Below are positions 8,304-16,980 of a stretch of 64,000 nucleotides of DNA, one piece after another. Source of the stretch: Bacteroidales bacterium (lineage in GTDB: Bacteria; Bacteroidota; Bacteroidia; Bacteroidales; UBA932); contig JAFRQH010000034.1 in NCBI GenBank assembly GCA_017428725.1, positions 1-64,000 on the forward strand. The letters run 5' to 3'. A program made the translations under genes and the position numbers. The notes below the pieces were generated by a model. That model saw only the letters and a program-made list of their open reading frames with translations, made no database searches and was not told the DNA's origin. Position 1 is the first letter of the stretch; each line of letters opens with the position of its first letter.

Positions 8304-9325
8304 TGAGACTGCGCGCACTCCTGATCCTCAGCCTCTGTCTCCTGCCGCTGAGCCTGCGGGCCCAGCTCGAGCCCCCCAAGGAGCTGCCCAATGCCATCCC
8401 GCAGGGGTTCGGCACGCGCGCGGGCAGTTTCCAGTCCGGCGAGGGCGTGCCCATCGACACGCTCGACATCGACGACGGCCGCCTGCTGCTCGTGCTCAAG
8501 GACGACCATACCTGGTACTACATCAAGAATTATGAGCGGATTGCCTCCGACGCCGTCTTCACGGAGGCGTGGGACTCCAACGCCACGGATCCCTACCACA
8601 TCAAGCTGGAGGACCTGCCGCTGCGCAGTTCGATCTGCCTGGTGGACTCCGCCAGCGTGTTCGTGAGCCCCAACCAGACCAAGGTCTTCTCCAAGTTCGG
8701 CTACCGCCACGGCCGCCAGCACCAGGGCGTGGACCTGCCGCTCAAGACCGGCACGCCGGTCTACGCGGCCTTTGACGGCCGGGTGCGCGTCTCGGAGTAT
8801 CACCGGGGCTACGGCAACCTGATCGTCCTGCGCCACGAGAACGGTCTGGAGACCTTCTACGGCCACCTGTCCAAGCGCGAGGTCGAGGTGGGGGACTGGG
8901 TCCACGCCGGGGACCAGATCGGCCTGGGCGGCTCCACGGGCCGCTCCACGGGGCCGCACCTGCATTTCGAGACCCGCTACAAGGGCTTCGCATTCGACCC
9001 CGAGTGGATCGCGGACTACGAGACGGGCAAGCTCCGCTCCAGCGTCTTCGTGCTGCGGCGCAGCTACCTCAGCCCCACCTCACACTATGTGCCGGAGTCC
9101 CTGGACGAGGAGGACGACGTGTATGGCGCCGACGAGAAGATCATCGAGGAGGAGCAGCGCAAGGCCGCCGAGCTGGCCGCCCGCCGCTACTACACCGTCC
9201 GCTCCGGCGACACCCTCTCCACCATCGCCTCCAAGCACGGCAAGTCCCTGCGCACCATCCAGCAGCTCAATCCTGGGGTCAATTCCAACAGGCTGAGAAT
9301 CGGTCAGAAGATCCGGGTGAACTGA
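8303..9325 (+). CDS. Secreted M23 peptidase with C-terminal LysM domain
   Basis: 340 residues from ATG 8303, overlapping the upstream stop by one base. It has a signal peptide (residues 1-21). The M23 domain carries the complete zinc/catalytic set: H140-D144, YGHL with H188, and HLHFE with H219 and H221. A LysM peptidoglycan-binding domain (about 296-340) begins YYTVRSGDTLSTIA. It is expected to cut peptide cross-links in the periplasm. Unlike the M23 protein at 4247-5098, no key residue is missing. Confidence 0.93.
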   Translation: MRLRALLILSLCLLPLSLRAQLEPPKELPNAIPQGFGTRAGSFQSGEGVPIDTLDIDDGRLLLVLKDDHTWYYIKNYERIASDAVFTEAWDSNATDPYHIKLEDLPLRSSICLVDSASVFVSPNQTKVFSKFGYRHGRQHQGVDLPLKTGTPVYAAFDGRVRVSEYHRGYGNLIVLRHENGLETFYGHLSKREVEVGDWVHAGDQIGLGGSTGRSTGPHLHFETRYKGFAFDPEWIADYETGKLRSSVFVLRRSYLSPTSHYVPESLDEEDDVYGADEKIIEEEQRKAAELAARRYYTVRSGDTLSTIASKHGKSLRTIQQLNPGVNSNRLRIGQKIRVN

Positions 9326-9395
9326 CGCAGTTTGGCACGGGAATTGATTTTCGAGGGATCATACGTTAATCCAATCCATTAATTCCGTGTTTCTT

Positions 9396-9830
9396 ATGAA
9401 GAATGTGATCAAATTGCTCGTGGCGGGCGTGATGCTCGTCGCGGGTTCGTTCGTCTCGATGGCCCAGCCCGGCGGCGGCCGTCCCGGCGGACAGGGCGGC
9501 CGTCGCTTCGACCCGGCCCAGATGGCCCAGCGCCGTGCCGACATGATGAAGGAGAGCCTCAAGCTGACGGATGCGCAGTATGCCAAGGTCCTCGAGATGT
9601 ACAAGGAGGAGTCCGAGGCCATGCAGAAGCAGATGCAGTCCGGCGAGCGTCTGCGGATGGACCGCGAGACGATGGAGAAGCAGCGCGAGGAGCAGAACAA
9701 GAAGCTCAAGGCCATCCTCACCGAGGAGCAGTTCAAGACCTGGACGGAGCAGCAGCAGGAGATGCGCCGCGGCTTCGGCGGTCCTGGCGGCCCCGGCGGC
9801 CCGGGCGGTGGACGTCCTCCCCGTCCGTAA
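9396..9830 (+). CDS. Spy/CpxP-like small periplasmic protein (copy 1)
   Basis: 144 residues from ATG 9396. A signal peptide ends near SMAQ. A Gly/Pro/Arg-rich segment follows, then a charged helical core with LKLTDAQYAKVLEMYKEE and LTEEQFKTW, then a Gly/Pro-rich tail. The helical pattern with LT-xx-Q motifs recalls Spy/CpxP chaperones or DUF4890. It is clearly paralogous to the gene at 11705-12112. A role in envelope stress or periplasmic chaperoning is inferred. It is followed by a strong terminator. Confidence 0.72.
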   Translation: MKNVIKLLVAGVMLVAGSFVSMAQPGGGRPGGQGGRRFDPAQMAQRRADMMKESLKLTDAQYAKVLEMYKEESEAMQKQMQSGERLRMDRETMEKQREEQNKKLKAILTEEQFKTWTEQQQEMRRGFGGPGGPGGPGGGRPPRP

Positions 9831-9838
9831 GACATTTC

Positions 9839-9873
9839 AAAAAAGGCTTTGGATCCGTTCCAAAGCCTTTTTT
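9839..9873. terminator. Bidirectional terminator between convergent genes
   Basis: Inverted repeat of about 15 bp with a 5-nt loop (9854-9858) and core GGCTTTGGA/TTCCAAAGCC, A-run on one side and T-run on the other. It can end both the plus-strand Spy-like transcript and the minus-strand GH43 transcript. Confidence 0.9.
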
Positions 9874-9894
9874 GTGTCTTGTCCAGCCGGATGC

Positions 9895-10902
9895 CTACTT
9901 GACCTCGCGGACGATCCGCAGGGTCTCTCCGGTGTCCTCGAGCTCGAAGATTTTGGGGTGCGTCTCGCCCCAGTAGGGCGCGTGGAGCGCGAGCATCGGC
10001 ACGCCTTCGAAGGTCCGGAAGAGCATGCCGTGGCCGCCGCCCACGAAGAGGGCCTCGTCCTGCTGGCGCCACGGGCCGGCGATCTTGCCGGAGTCGGAGA
10101 TGGCGATGCCGCAGCTGTTGTTGGTGGTCCAGATCATATAAAGCTTGCCGGTCTTGCCTTTGTAGACGAACGGGCCGTCGGTGACGTAGCCGCTGCCGTC
10201 CGGCGGGATGGGCCGCCCCCAGGTATGGTTGACGTAGCTGGCGCGGAAGAGGTTCTTGGGCTCGCCGTCAATGTCGGAGAGGTCGTCCTTGAGGCGCACG
10301 AAGCCCACGGCGCCGTCCGTGACCTGCACCCATTCGTGGCAGTACACCATATAGGGGACGCCGTCCTCCACCCAGAGCGTGCCGTCGATGGTCATCATGT
10401 CCACGGGCATCGTGGAGTGGGGGGCGAAGGTGTGGAACGGCCCGTCGGGCGAGTCGGCCCAGAGGACCTGCGAGCCGCGGCGCACGCGGCCGTTGCGCTC
10501 CCAGTTGCGCCACTGCTCCCCGAACTTCTCGGAGGTGTCGAAGGTCTGGAAGAGGTAGTACTTGCCCTTGTAGTAGTGCAGCTCGGGGGCCCAGATGCTG
10601 TTGATCCGGATGTCGCCCCACACGTCGTCGGGCGCGGTGTAGATGATGTCCGGACCCGTCCAGTGGATGAGGTCCTTGCTCTTGTAGCTCATCACGCTGC
10701 GGCCGGCGGGGCCCACCATGATGTAAGTCTTGGAGACCGGGTCTGCCAGCACGCAGTTGTCGCGCCAGCGGATCTGGTCGAGGGTGAAGGTGCCGCGGGG
10801 CCGCTGCATGCGCTGGCGGGGCTGCTGGCCCTGCTGGGGCTGCGCCAGCAGCCCGGCGGGGGCCAGCAGGAGCAGCGCGAGGAGGAGATGGATGCGTCTC
10901 AT
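9895..10902 (-). CDS. Glycoside hydrolase family 43 protein
   Basis: 335 residues with a signal peptide ending near GLLAQ. The five-bladed propeller of GH43 is indicated by DNCVLADP with an early catalytic Asp, SIWAPELHYYKGKYYLF, TIDGTLWVEDG and TDGPFVYKGKTGKLYM. GH43 enzymes mostly cleave arabinose, xylose or galactose linkages; the substrate here is unknown. Located in the periplasm or on the surface. It is the last gene of a three-gene minus-strand group, 10 nt after the M48 protease. Confidence 0.87.
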   Translation of the reverse strand: MRRIHLLLALLLLAPAGLLAQPQQGQQPRQRMQRPRGTFTLDQIRWRDNCVLADPVSKTYIMVGPAGRSVMSYKSKDLIHWTGPDIIYTAPDDVWGDIRINSIWAPELHYYKGKYYLFQTFDTSEKFGEQWRNWERNGRVRRGSQVLWADSPDGPFHTFAPHSTMPVDMMTIDGTLWVEDGVPYMVYCHEWVQVTDGAVGFVRLKDDLSDIDGEPKNLFRASYVNHTWGRPIPPDGSGYVTDGPFVYKGKTGKLYMIWTTNNSCGIAISDSGKIAGPWRQQDEALFVGGGHGMLFRTFEGVPMLALHAPYWGETHPKIFELEDTGETLRIVREVK

Positions 10903-10912
10903 GATACGGTAT

Positions 10913-11695
10913 TTAATTGGTGATGGTGTTCTTGCCGGTCAGTTTGTCGGCCTTCTGGCGCATCTTCAGGGCGCGCTTGGCGCTGTCAGGGTGCGAGGAG
11001 AACATCTTGGCCAGTGCGGAGGACTGCCCGCCGGAGGAGAGCTTGTTGAGCTTCTCCAGCGAGCGGCACATGCTGTACGGGTCGTGGCCGTTGTCGATGG
11101 CGAACTGGAAGCCGTACTCATCGGCGTTGGACTCCTGCTTCTGCGAGAACTGCGCATTGACGTAGGCCTCGGAGATGTCGCCGAGCACCGTGCCGGCCAG
11201 CTGGCCCACGCCGCCTGCGGCGTAGACCGCCTCGCGGGCGGCGGAGCTCAGGTAGGCGCGCTTCATCGCGCGCATCGAGTCCTTGTTGGCCACGTGGCCG
11301 AGTTCGTGTCCGATCACGGCGATCAGCTCGTCGTCGTCCATCAGGTCCATCAGCGCGGAGTTGACGCGCACGGAGCCGTCGCCGTACGCACAGGCGTTGA
11401 CTTCGTCGGACTGGTACACCTTGAAGTTGAGTGGCTTGCCGTCCACTTCCTTCACGCCGTACATCAGCTTGGCGAGGCGCTGCTGGTACTTGGCCGGGGC
11501 GAGCGGGGTCTTGGCGTCGGCGTAGGCGACAGACTGGCGGCAGAGCTCGCTGATCTGCGCGTCCGTGAGCGCGGCGGCCGTGACGGCCTTGCCGCCGGCG
11601 TTGAGCAGGTGGCCGTAGTCCCAGTTCATCTGGGACAAGACCTGGCAGCTGCAGGTCATTGCAACTGCCAGGACCAGGAGGATAAACCTTCTCAT
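10913..11695 (-). CDS. M48 family metalloprotease lipoprotein
   Basis: 260 residues from ATG 11695; a TTG six bases upstream is possible. The N-terminus ends in a lipobox-like TCSC. The zinc motif HELGH is within VIGHELGHVANKDSM, and a downstream Glu lies in SNADEYGFQFA. This matches periplasmic M48 peptidases such as LoiP and YcaL, which degrade misfolded envelope proteins. It lies between a Spy-like gene (9 nt upstream) and GH43, suggesting envelope quality control. Confidence 0.88.
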   Translation of the reverse strand: MRRFILLVLAVAMTCSCQVLSQMNWDYGHLLNAGGKAVTAAALTDAQISELCRQSVAYADAKTPLAPAKYQQRLAKLMYGVKEVDGKPLNFKVYQSDEVNACAYGDGSVRVNSALMDLMDDDELIAVIGHELGHVANKDSMRAMKRAYLSSAAREAVYAAGGVGQLAGTVLGDISEAYVNAQFSQKQESNADEYGFQFAIDNGHDPYSMCRSLEKLNKLSSGGQSSALAKMFSSHPDSAKRALKMRQKADKLTGKNTITN

Positions 11696-11704
11696 AATCA
11701 AGGG

Positions 11705-12112
11705 TTAACGCGGGCCGGGGCCGCCGGGACCGCCGAAGCCGCCGCTCATCATCCGCTCCATCATCTCACGCTCGTGCTTGGTCCAGGCTTCGAACTGGTC
11801 CTTGGTCAGGATGGCCTGGAGTTTCTTCTGCTGCTCCTCACGCTGCTTCTGCATCTCCTCCATCTGGGGCATCTGCCCGGAACTGAAGGCCTTCTGCATC
11901 GCTTCCATCTCCGCCTTGAACAGGTCGACGACCTTGGTGTACTGGGCGTCGGTGAGCTTGACGGCCTGCTTCATGTCGTCCGCGCGGAACTTGGCGATCT
12001 GTGCAGGATCCATCGGGGCGCCGAAGCCGCCGCCCGGCTGGGCGTTGGCCACGAATGCTCCCGCCAGGACCATCGCGCCCGCCACAAGGAATTTAAGTAA
12101 AGAACTACGCAT
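11705..12112 (-). CDS. Spy/CpxP-like small periplasmic protein (copy 2)
   Basis: 135 residues with a signal peptide ending AFVANAQ, a Gly-rich start, a helical Met/Gln/Lys-rich core containing VKLTDAQYTKVVDLFK and LTKDQFEAW, and a Gly/Pro tail. It is paralogous to the protein at 9396-9830 in layout and motifs. It heads the M48-GH43 group. A periplasmic chaperone-like role is inferred from similarity of pattern only. Confidence 0.72.
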   Translation of the reverse strand: MRSSLLKFLVAGAMVLAGAFVANAQPGGGFGAPMDPAQIAKFRADDMKQAVKLTDAQYTKVVDLFKAEMEAMQKAFSSGQMPQMEEMQKQREEQQKKLQAILTKDQFEAWTKHEREMMERMMSGGFGGPGGPGPR

Positions 12113-12164
12113 AGTGTTAGTGAATTAGGGTTAAACGGTATACAAATTGTCTTTCAAAAACCGG

Positions 12165-12246
12165 TGCGGGTGAAGGGGCTCGAACCCTTACGTCTCACGA
12201 CACGGGATCCTAAGTCCCGCTTGGCTACCAATTACAACACACCCGC
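12165..12246 (-). tRNA. tRNA-Leu (anticodon TAG)
   Basis: An 82-nt tRNA with the long variable arm of class II tRNAs. Acceptor GCGGGTG pairs with CACCCGC and the discriminator is A. The anticodon stem CGGGA/TCCCG encloses CTTAGGA, giving anticodon TAG. The T-arm contains GGTTCGAGCC. Confidence 0.95.
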
Positions 12247-12255
12247 TCTTTTCCG

Positions 12256-12263
12256 CAAATTTA
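12256..12263 (-). promoter_or_regulatory. Candidate -7 element for tRNA-Leu
   Basis: TAAATTTG on the minus strand matches TAnnTTTG and lies about 10 nt before the mature 5' end of tRNA-Leu. No convincing -33 box is seen. Confidence 0.4.
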
Positions 12264-12289
12264 GCAAAAAGATTCTTTTCCGCAGGGAC

Positions 12290-12371
12290 GGCAGCTCCTT
12301 TTTCGAACATTTGCCCGGACAGGGTCGCATACAGCGCAGCGTGGATGCGATTGAGAGAAAAAGGAGCTGCC
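12290..12371. repeat. Long-range 15-bp inverted repeat between serB and tRNA-Leu
   Basis: Arms at 12290-12304 and 12357-12371 (core GGCAGCTCCTTTTTC) are perfectly complementary across a 52-nt interior. The interior itself can pair TCGCAT/ATGCGA. It lies in the 136-nt gene-free stretch after serB. It could be a 3'-UTR structure, a terminator variant or a small RNA. No function is shown by sequence alone. Confidence 0.55.
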
Positions 12372-12382
12372 TCCCGGCGGCT

Positions 12383-13600
12383 TTAAGGATCGATCTGCGA
12401 ATCCTTAAGACCGAGGAAGTAGAGGATGCCGTCCAGGCCGATCGACGAGAGGTTCTGCTTGGCGTTGGCCTGGACCTTGGGCTTGGCGTGGTAGGCGATG
12501 CCCAGGCCCGCGAGCGAGAGCATCGGCAGGTCGTTGGCCCCGTCGCCCACGGCCACGGACTGCGCCAGGTTGATGTGCTCCACCTGGCAGAGCAGGCGCA
12601 GCAGCTCGGCCTTGCGGCGCCCGTCCACCACGTCGCCGACATAGCGCCCGGTCAGCTTGCCGTCCACGATCTCCAGCTCGTTGGCATAGACATAGTCGAA
12701 GCCGAACTTCTGCTGCAGGTACTTGCCGAAATAGGTGAACCCGCCGGAGAGGATGGCGGTCTTGTAGCCCACCATCTTGAGGATCTTCATCATCCGCTCC
12801 AGGCCCTCGTTGTAGGGCAGGTGCCGCGCGATGTCCTCCAACACGCTCTCGTCCAGGCCCTTGAGCAGCGCCACGCGCCGGGTGAAACTCTCCGTGAAGT
12901 CGATCTCCCCGCGCATCGCGGATGCGGTGATCTCCCGCACCTCCTCCCCGACGCCCGCCCGCGCGGCGAGCTCGTCGATGCACTCCGTGTGCACGAGCGT
13001 GGAGTCCATGTCGAAGCAGATGAGCCGGCGGGAGCGCCGGTAGATGTCGTCCTTCTGGAACGAGATGTCCAGCCCGTCTTTGGGCAGGCTCATCAGCGCG
13101 TCCTGCATCGCGGCGCGGCCGTCGTGGCCGAGCGAGCCGCGCACGGAAATCTCGATGCAGGCCTTGGTGGCATTGTCGTCGCCGGTCTCCAGCGGCGGGC
13201 GGCCCGTCAGGCGGCGGATCGCGTCGATGTTGAGCCCGAACTGGAAGATGACGCCCGTCACGTCCGCAATCTGCCGGGCGGTCACCCGGCGGCCCAGCAG
13301 GGTCACGATGTAGCGGTGCTTGCCCTGGCGCGCCACCCAGGCGTCGTAGGCCTCGCGCGAGATGGGCGAGAATCGGATCTGGACCCCGAGTTCGGAGGCC
13401 TTGAAGAGCAGGTCCTTCATGATGAATCCGGACTGCTCCGGGGTGGTCTTGAACAGGATGCCCATCGTCAGGGATTTGTGGATGTTCTCCTGCCCGATGT
13501 CCAGGATTTCCGCACCGTATTGTGCGAGGATCGCGGTGAGGGCCGAGGTCAAGCCGGGCTTGTCCTCGCCGGAGATGTTGAGTTGGATGATCTCTATCAT
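12383..13600 (-). CDS. serB: Phosphoserine phosphatase with N-terminal ACT domains
   Basis: 405 residues. Two ACT-like regions (about 1-75 and 95-170) precede a HAD phosphatase domain. The HAD nucleophile motif is CFDMDSTLVHTECIDE (D197, D199), with later motifs ILSGGFTYFG and AVGDGANDLPML. It removes phosphate from O-phosphoserine in the last step of serine synthesis, and the ACT part probably senses amino acids. Starts 2 nt after the AsmA-like gene in the prfB operon. Confidence 0.95.
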   Translation of the reverse strand: MIEIIQLNISGEDKPGLTSALTAILAQYGAEILDIGQENIHKSLTMGILFKTTPEQSGFIMKDLLFKASELGVQIRFSPISREAYDAWVARQGKHRYIVTLLGRRVTARQIADVTGVIFQFGLNIDAIRRLTGRPPLETGDDNATKACIEISVRGSLGHDGRAAMQDALMSLPKDGLDISFQKDDIYRRSRRLICFDMDSTLVHTECIDELAARAGVGEEVREITASAMRGEIDFTESFTRRVALLKGLDESVLEDIARHLPYNEGLERMMKILKMVGYKTAILSGGFTYFGKYLQQKFGFDYVYANELEIVDGKLTGRYVGDVVDGRRKAELLRLLCQVEHINLAQSVAVGDGANDLPMLSLAGLGIAYHAKPKVQANAKQNLSSIGLDGILYFLGLKDSQIDP

Positions 13601-13602
13601 AG

Positions 13603-16600
13603 CTATTGTGTGTTCATTTTCTTCATCTTGCGGAGGATGCGCTTGTCGTAGGCCTGCTCCGTGTACTCCTGCATCAGGCGCTCGGTCTCCTGCGCGGCGG
13701 TCTCCAGCACGTCGTTGACCTCCGCTTCCAGCGCCGCGTCGAGCTCGGCCATCTCGGCCTCGAGCGCGAGGTCCTCCACCTGCAGCATCTCCTCCGCGCT
13801 CAGCGCCTCGTCGTCCGTCTGCACGACGTCCTGCAGGTCGTTGAAGGCACGCACGCGCCGCACGCCCGTCTCGAAGATGTCGCGGATGCCCTTGGCGATG
13901 TTGACCTGGACGGAATCCAGCTGCTGCGAGTACACGGGCACGCGCCCCTCGCGGTAGCGGGCCCGGCCCACGTTGAACTTCCAGTTGTCGAGCGAGCCGA
14001 AGAGGTTGATGCCGAAGCGCAGCAGGAAGGGGGAGCGCAGGATCGAGACGTGGTAGTACATGCTGCGGTCGAAGCCCTGCAGGCCCTGGAGGGCCAGCCG
14101 GTAGCGGTCCACGCCCAGCTCGAACGGGAAGACCTCCAGCCTGCTGTCGTGCACGACCGCGTCCACGGCCAAGTCGTCGATGTGGCCGATGTCCTTGTTG
14201 CGGAACATCAGCAGGCGCGTGATGCGCCGCAGGTCTCCTGCATCCTTGACCTCGAGGTCGCGCCCCGAGATGCGGATGAGTCCGTCCAGCGTCGGGATGA
14301 CGACGTTCATGTTGGTGTCCAGCTGCGTGGTGGCCGTGAGGTTGCAGTCCAGCCGTCCCTCGAAGGATTTGAGGGCGGGCATCAGCGAGTCTACGGACGG
14401 CAGCAGCTGGATGATGTCGTGGGCCAGCATGTCCGCGAGCTGCACGTTCACGCCCGCGGCGATGTCCTGCTTGCTCTGGGTCGTATAATACGCGTCCATC
14501 GCGATGCGCCCGATGTCGGAGATGACGTGCGTGCCGAGGATCTGGGCGGTGTGGTCCTGCATCCGGGCGACGGCGAGGACCGGACCCACCTGCAGCTCGG
14601 CATAGTCCACGGTGTCGGCCTGCACGCCGACGGTGGCCTTGATGTTGCCCGGCACGACCACCAGGCGCATCTTCTCCTTGTCGATGCGCGCGTCCTCGAG
14701 CGTGTCGGTGACGAAGCTCTCGTCCTGTTCGTCGGCCACGGCCACCTCGCCGAGGTCTTCGGAGCCGGCCTGCAAGGCGGCGATCAACTCATTGAGGTTC
14801 AGCCGGCTGGACTCGGCGTTGAGCTGCGCCTCCAGCACGCCGTGGCGGAAGAGCGCCTCGCGGATGCCCTGCACGTAGCCGGCGGCCTTGATGTCCGAAG
14901 TGCCGGAGACCACGCCCACCGAGTCGATGTCGATCTCGTTGTCGTTGAACTCCGCGCTCAGGGCGGTTATGCGCGTGCGGAGCGGCAGGCGGGGCGAGGC
15001 GAAGAAGCCCGTCTCCGCGAAGATGCTGCCCTCGGGCGTCCATTCGCGCAGCAGGCGCGAATAAGTGGTGTCCAGGGCGATGGTGATGTCCTTGTCGGCG
15101 AAATCCCCCCGGACCCGTACGGGCCCGCGCGGCTCGCCGTCGTGCAGGCGCTTCTCGGCGGAGGCCCAGATGCTCGCGTCGCGCAGGCCCATCCGGCTGG
15201 AGCCGACCTTGGCGAAGATGCTGCCGTTGTCGGTGGAGGCGTAGATGCGCGGGACGAGCTGCCCGTCCACGGGGACGTTGACCATCTGGGCGCCGTTGCG
15301 CATTTCGCGCACGCGCGCCTGCACGGCCGTGCCCTTGTTGGCGTAGAGGCTGTCGAAATTGGCGTTGATCCGCAGACCTGCCTGGTTGGAGCCGAGCAGG
15401 ATGTCGGCGCGGTAGAGGACGGCCTCGATGGAATCCTTGGGGATCGAGATCCGCAGGCTGTCGCTGGTCAGCGTCCCCGATACGTCGGCCTTCTGGAACT
15501 CGTAGCGGTTGAGCTCCCGCTGGCTCACGTTGGCCTTGAGGTCCACGTGGATGTCGCCCTCGGCCTGCTCGATGCCCAGCGAGGCGGGCACGAAGCGCAT
15601 CAGCGGCCCCAGCGAGGCGTCGGCCTTGGCCTGCAGGGCATAGCGCGGGTTGCGGCCCAGCAGGTCGCGGACCGTCCCGTCGAGCCGCGCGTAGAGGCCC
15701 GGGATGCGGGCCCGCAGGGTCCGGATCCGGGCGTCGAGGCGCCTGGAGGGCGTCATCTCGGCGTCCAGGTCCAGCGCCAGGTTGCCGCCGATGCGCATCT
15801 TGCGGTAGTAGGCGTTGGTGCCCGGCAGGTGCACGCGTGCGGTCAGGTGCGGCAGGGTATTCTTGGCGAAGCTCCCGTCCGCCTTGAGGTCCAGGCTCAG
15901 GCGCGCGTCGGTGCGGATGTCGCGGGAGATGGGTACGAAGCGGTCTAGATACAAGCGCTGCAGCGAATCCACGGGGCAGTCCTTGATGCTCGCAGCGGCG
16001 TCGAGCTCGACGCGCCCGGGCAGCAGCGTCGCCGTGCCCTCTGCGTGCAGCGGGATGTGGGCCAGCTGGGCGTCCAGGCGGGGGAAGTGCAGCGTGGTGC
16101 GCTGCGGCTGCAGGTCGTAGTGGACGGTTCCGTCCACACGCAGCGGCACGTCCATCTGGCCGTAGGCGGCGCTGCGCCACAGCGCATCGCCGGCCAGCTC
16201 CAGGTCGAAGCCCTGCTCCTGCACCTGGTCTGCGCGCAGGCAGGCCACGCGCGCAGACAGCGTGTCGCCGGGCACGTGGCCGAAGACCTGCAGGGAGTCC
16301 AGCGCGAGGCGCACGTCCTGCAGGGTCAGGCCCGTCGAGTCCGCCTTGGCCTTGCCTTGCAGGCTGAGGTCGTGGAACTGCGCGAGCGCGTAGACGCCAT
16401 CGCGCTGCGCCGTATAGACAATCTGCGGCCGGCCGTCGATGCGGAGCTTGCGCAGGTGGATCCAGGGCAGGTTGAGCGCCTTGTCGGTGGTGTCCGACTT
16501 CTCCGGCAGGCGGATGATGTCCCAGTTGGCGGCTTCGCCGTAATCGTGGGCGTAGGCGGCCAGGCGCTCCAGGGCGATCTCGTGGACCTCGATCTCCCGG

Positions 16601-16974
16601 TCGCGGACCAGCCGCACGGCGTCGGCCACCACGGACAGCGTGCCGAAACGCGCCAGGGTGTCCCTGGAGACGCCGCGGCCCGCGTCCAGCAGCGGGCTGG
16701 GCACGGGCACGAGGTCGTACGCCGCGAAGCGGTCGTGCGGGTATGTCAGGACGGCATCCTCCAGGCAGATCCTGACCAGCGGAAGGTGCCGGTAGGGTTC
16801 GATGCGAAGGCGCGAATACGTCAGTTCTCCGTCGAGATACTCCGCTGCGTACTTGTCCACGATGTTCGTGACCACCCTGGAGTTAAGCACCAAGGGCAGG
16901 GCCACGAGCACGAGGAGGACGAGGCCGAGCAGGGCGGCCACGACGATCCCGACGATCCGCAGCGCCTTTCTCAT
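13603..16974 (-). CDS. AsmA-like inner-membrane-anchored envelope protein
   Basis: 1123 residues. A single N-terminal membrane helix (about 5-30) is followed by NSRVVTNIVDKYAAEYLDGE and a very long beta-rich periplasmic body, the layout of AsmA/TamB-family proteins. Those proteins form bridge-like grooves that move phospholipids between inner and outer membrane. The C-terminus is helical and acidic (about 1040-1110), which may be a separate module. Third gene of the prfB, fumarase, AsmA-like, serB operon. Confidence 0.8.
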   Translation of the reverse strand: MRKALRIVGIVVAALLGLVLLVLVALPLVLNSRVVTNIVDKYAAEYLDGELTYSRLRIEPYRHLPLVRICLEDAVLTYPHDRFAAYDLVPVPSPLLDAGRGVSRDTLARFGTLSVVADAVRLVRDREIEVHEIALERLAAYAHDYGEAANWDIIRLPEKSDTTDKALNLPWIHLRKLRIDGRPQIVYTAQRDGVYALAQFHDLSLQGKAKADSTGLTLQDVRLALDSLQVFGHVPGDTLSARVACLRADQVQEQGFDLELAGDALWRSAAYGQMDVPLRVDGTVHYDLQPQRTTLHFPRLDAQLAHIPLHAEGTATLLPGRVELDAAASIKDCPVDSLQRLYLDRFVPISRDIRTDARLSLDLKADGSFAKNTLPHLTARVHLPGTNAYYRKMRIGGNLALDLDAEMTPSRRLDARIRTLRARIPGLYARLDGTVRDLLGRNPRYALQAKADASLGPLMRFVPASLGIEQAEGDIHVDLKANVSQRELNRYEFQKADVSGTLTSDSLRISIPKDSIEAVLYRADILLGSNQAGLRINANFDSLYANKGTAVQARVREMRNGAQMVNVPVDGQLVPRIYASTDNGSIFAKVGSSRMGLRDASIWASAEKRLHDGEPRGPVRVRGDFADKDITIALDTTYSRLLREWTPEGSIFAETGFFASPRLPLRTRITALSAEFNDNEIDIDSVGVVSGTSDIKAAGYVQGIREALFRHGVLEAQLNAESSRLNLNELIAALQAGSEDLGEVAVADEQDESFVTDTLEDARIDKEKMRLVVVPGNIKATVGVQADTVDYAELQVGPVLAVARMQDHTAQILGTHVISDIGRIAMDAYYTTQSKQDIAAGVNVQLADMLAHDIIQLLPSVDSLMPALKSFEGRLDCNLTATTQLDTNMNVVIPTLDGLIRISGRDLEVKDAGDLRRITRLLMFRNKDIGHIDDLAVDAVVHDSRLEVFPFELGVDRYRLALQGLQGFDRSMYYHVSILRSPFLLRFGINLFGSLDNWKFNVGRARYREGRVPVYSQQLDSVQVNIAKGIRDIFETGVRRVRAFNDLQDVVQTDDEALSAEEMLQVEDLALEAEMAELDAALEAEVNDVLETAAQETERLMQEYTEQAYDKRILRKMKKMNTQ

Positions 16975-16980
16975 CCGAAC

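Noticed and set aside
12164..13651. Plus-strand frame beginning MRVKGLEPLRL
   Set aside because: This start is the well-known antisense translation of tRNA-Leu, and the rest is antisense to serB.
13606..15948. A 780-codon plus-strand frame opposite the AsmA-like gene
   Set aside because: Low-complexity Val/Glu/His/Ala-rich composition typical of reverse-frame artefacts in high-GC genes.
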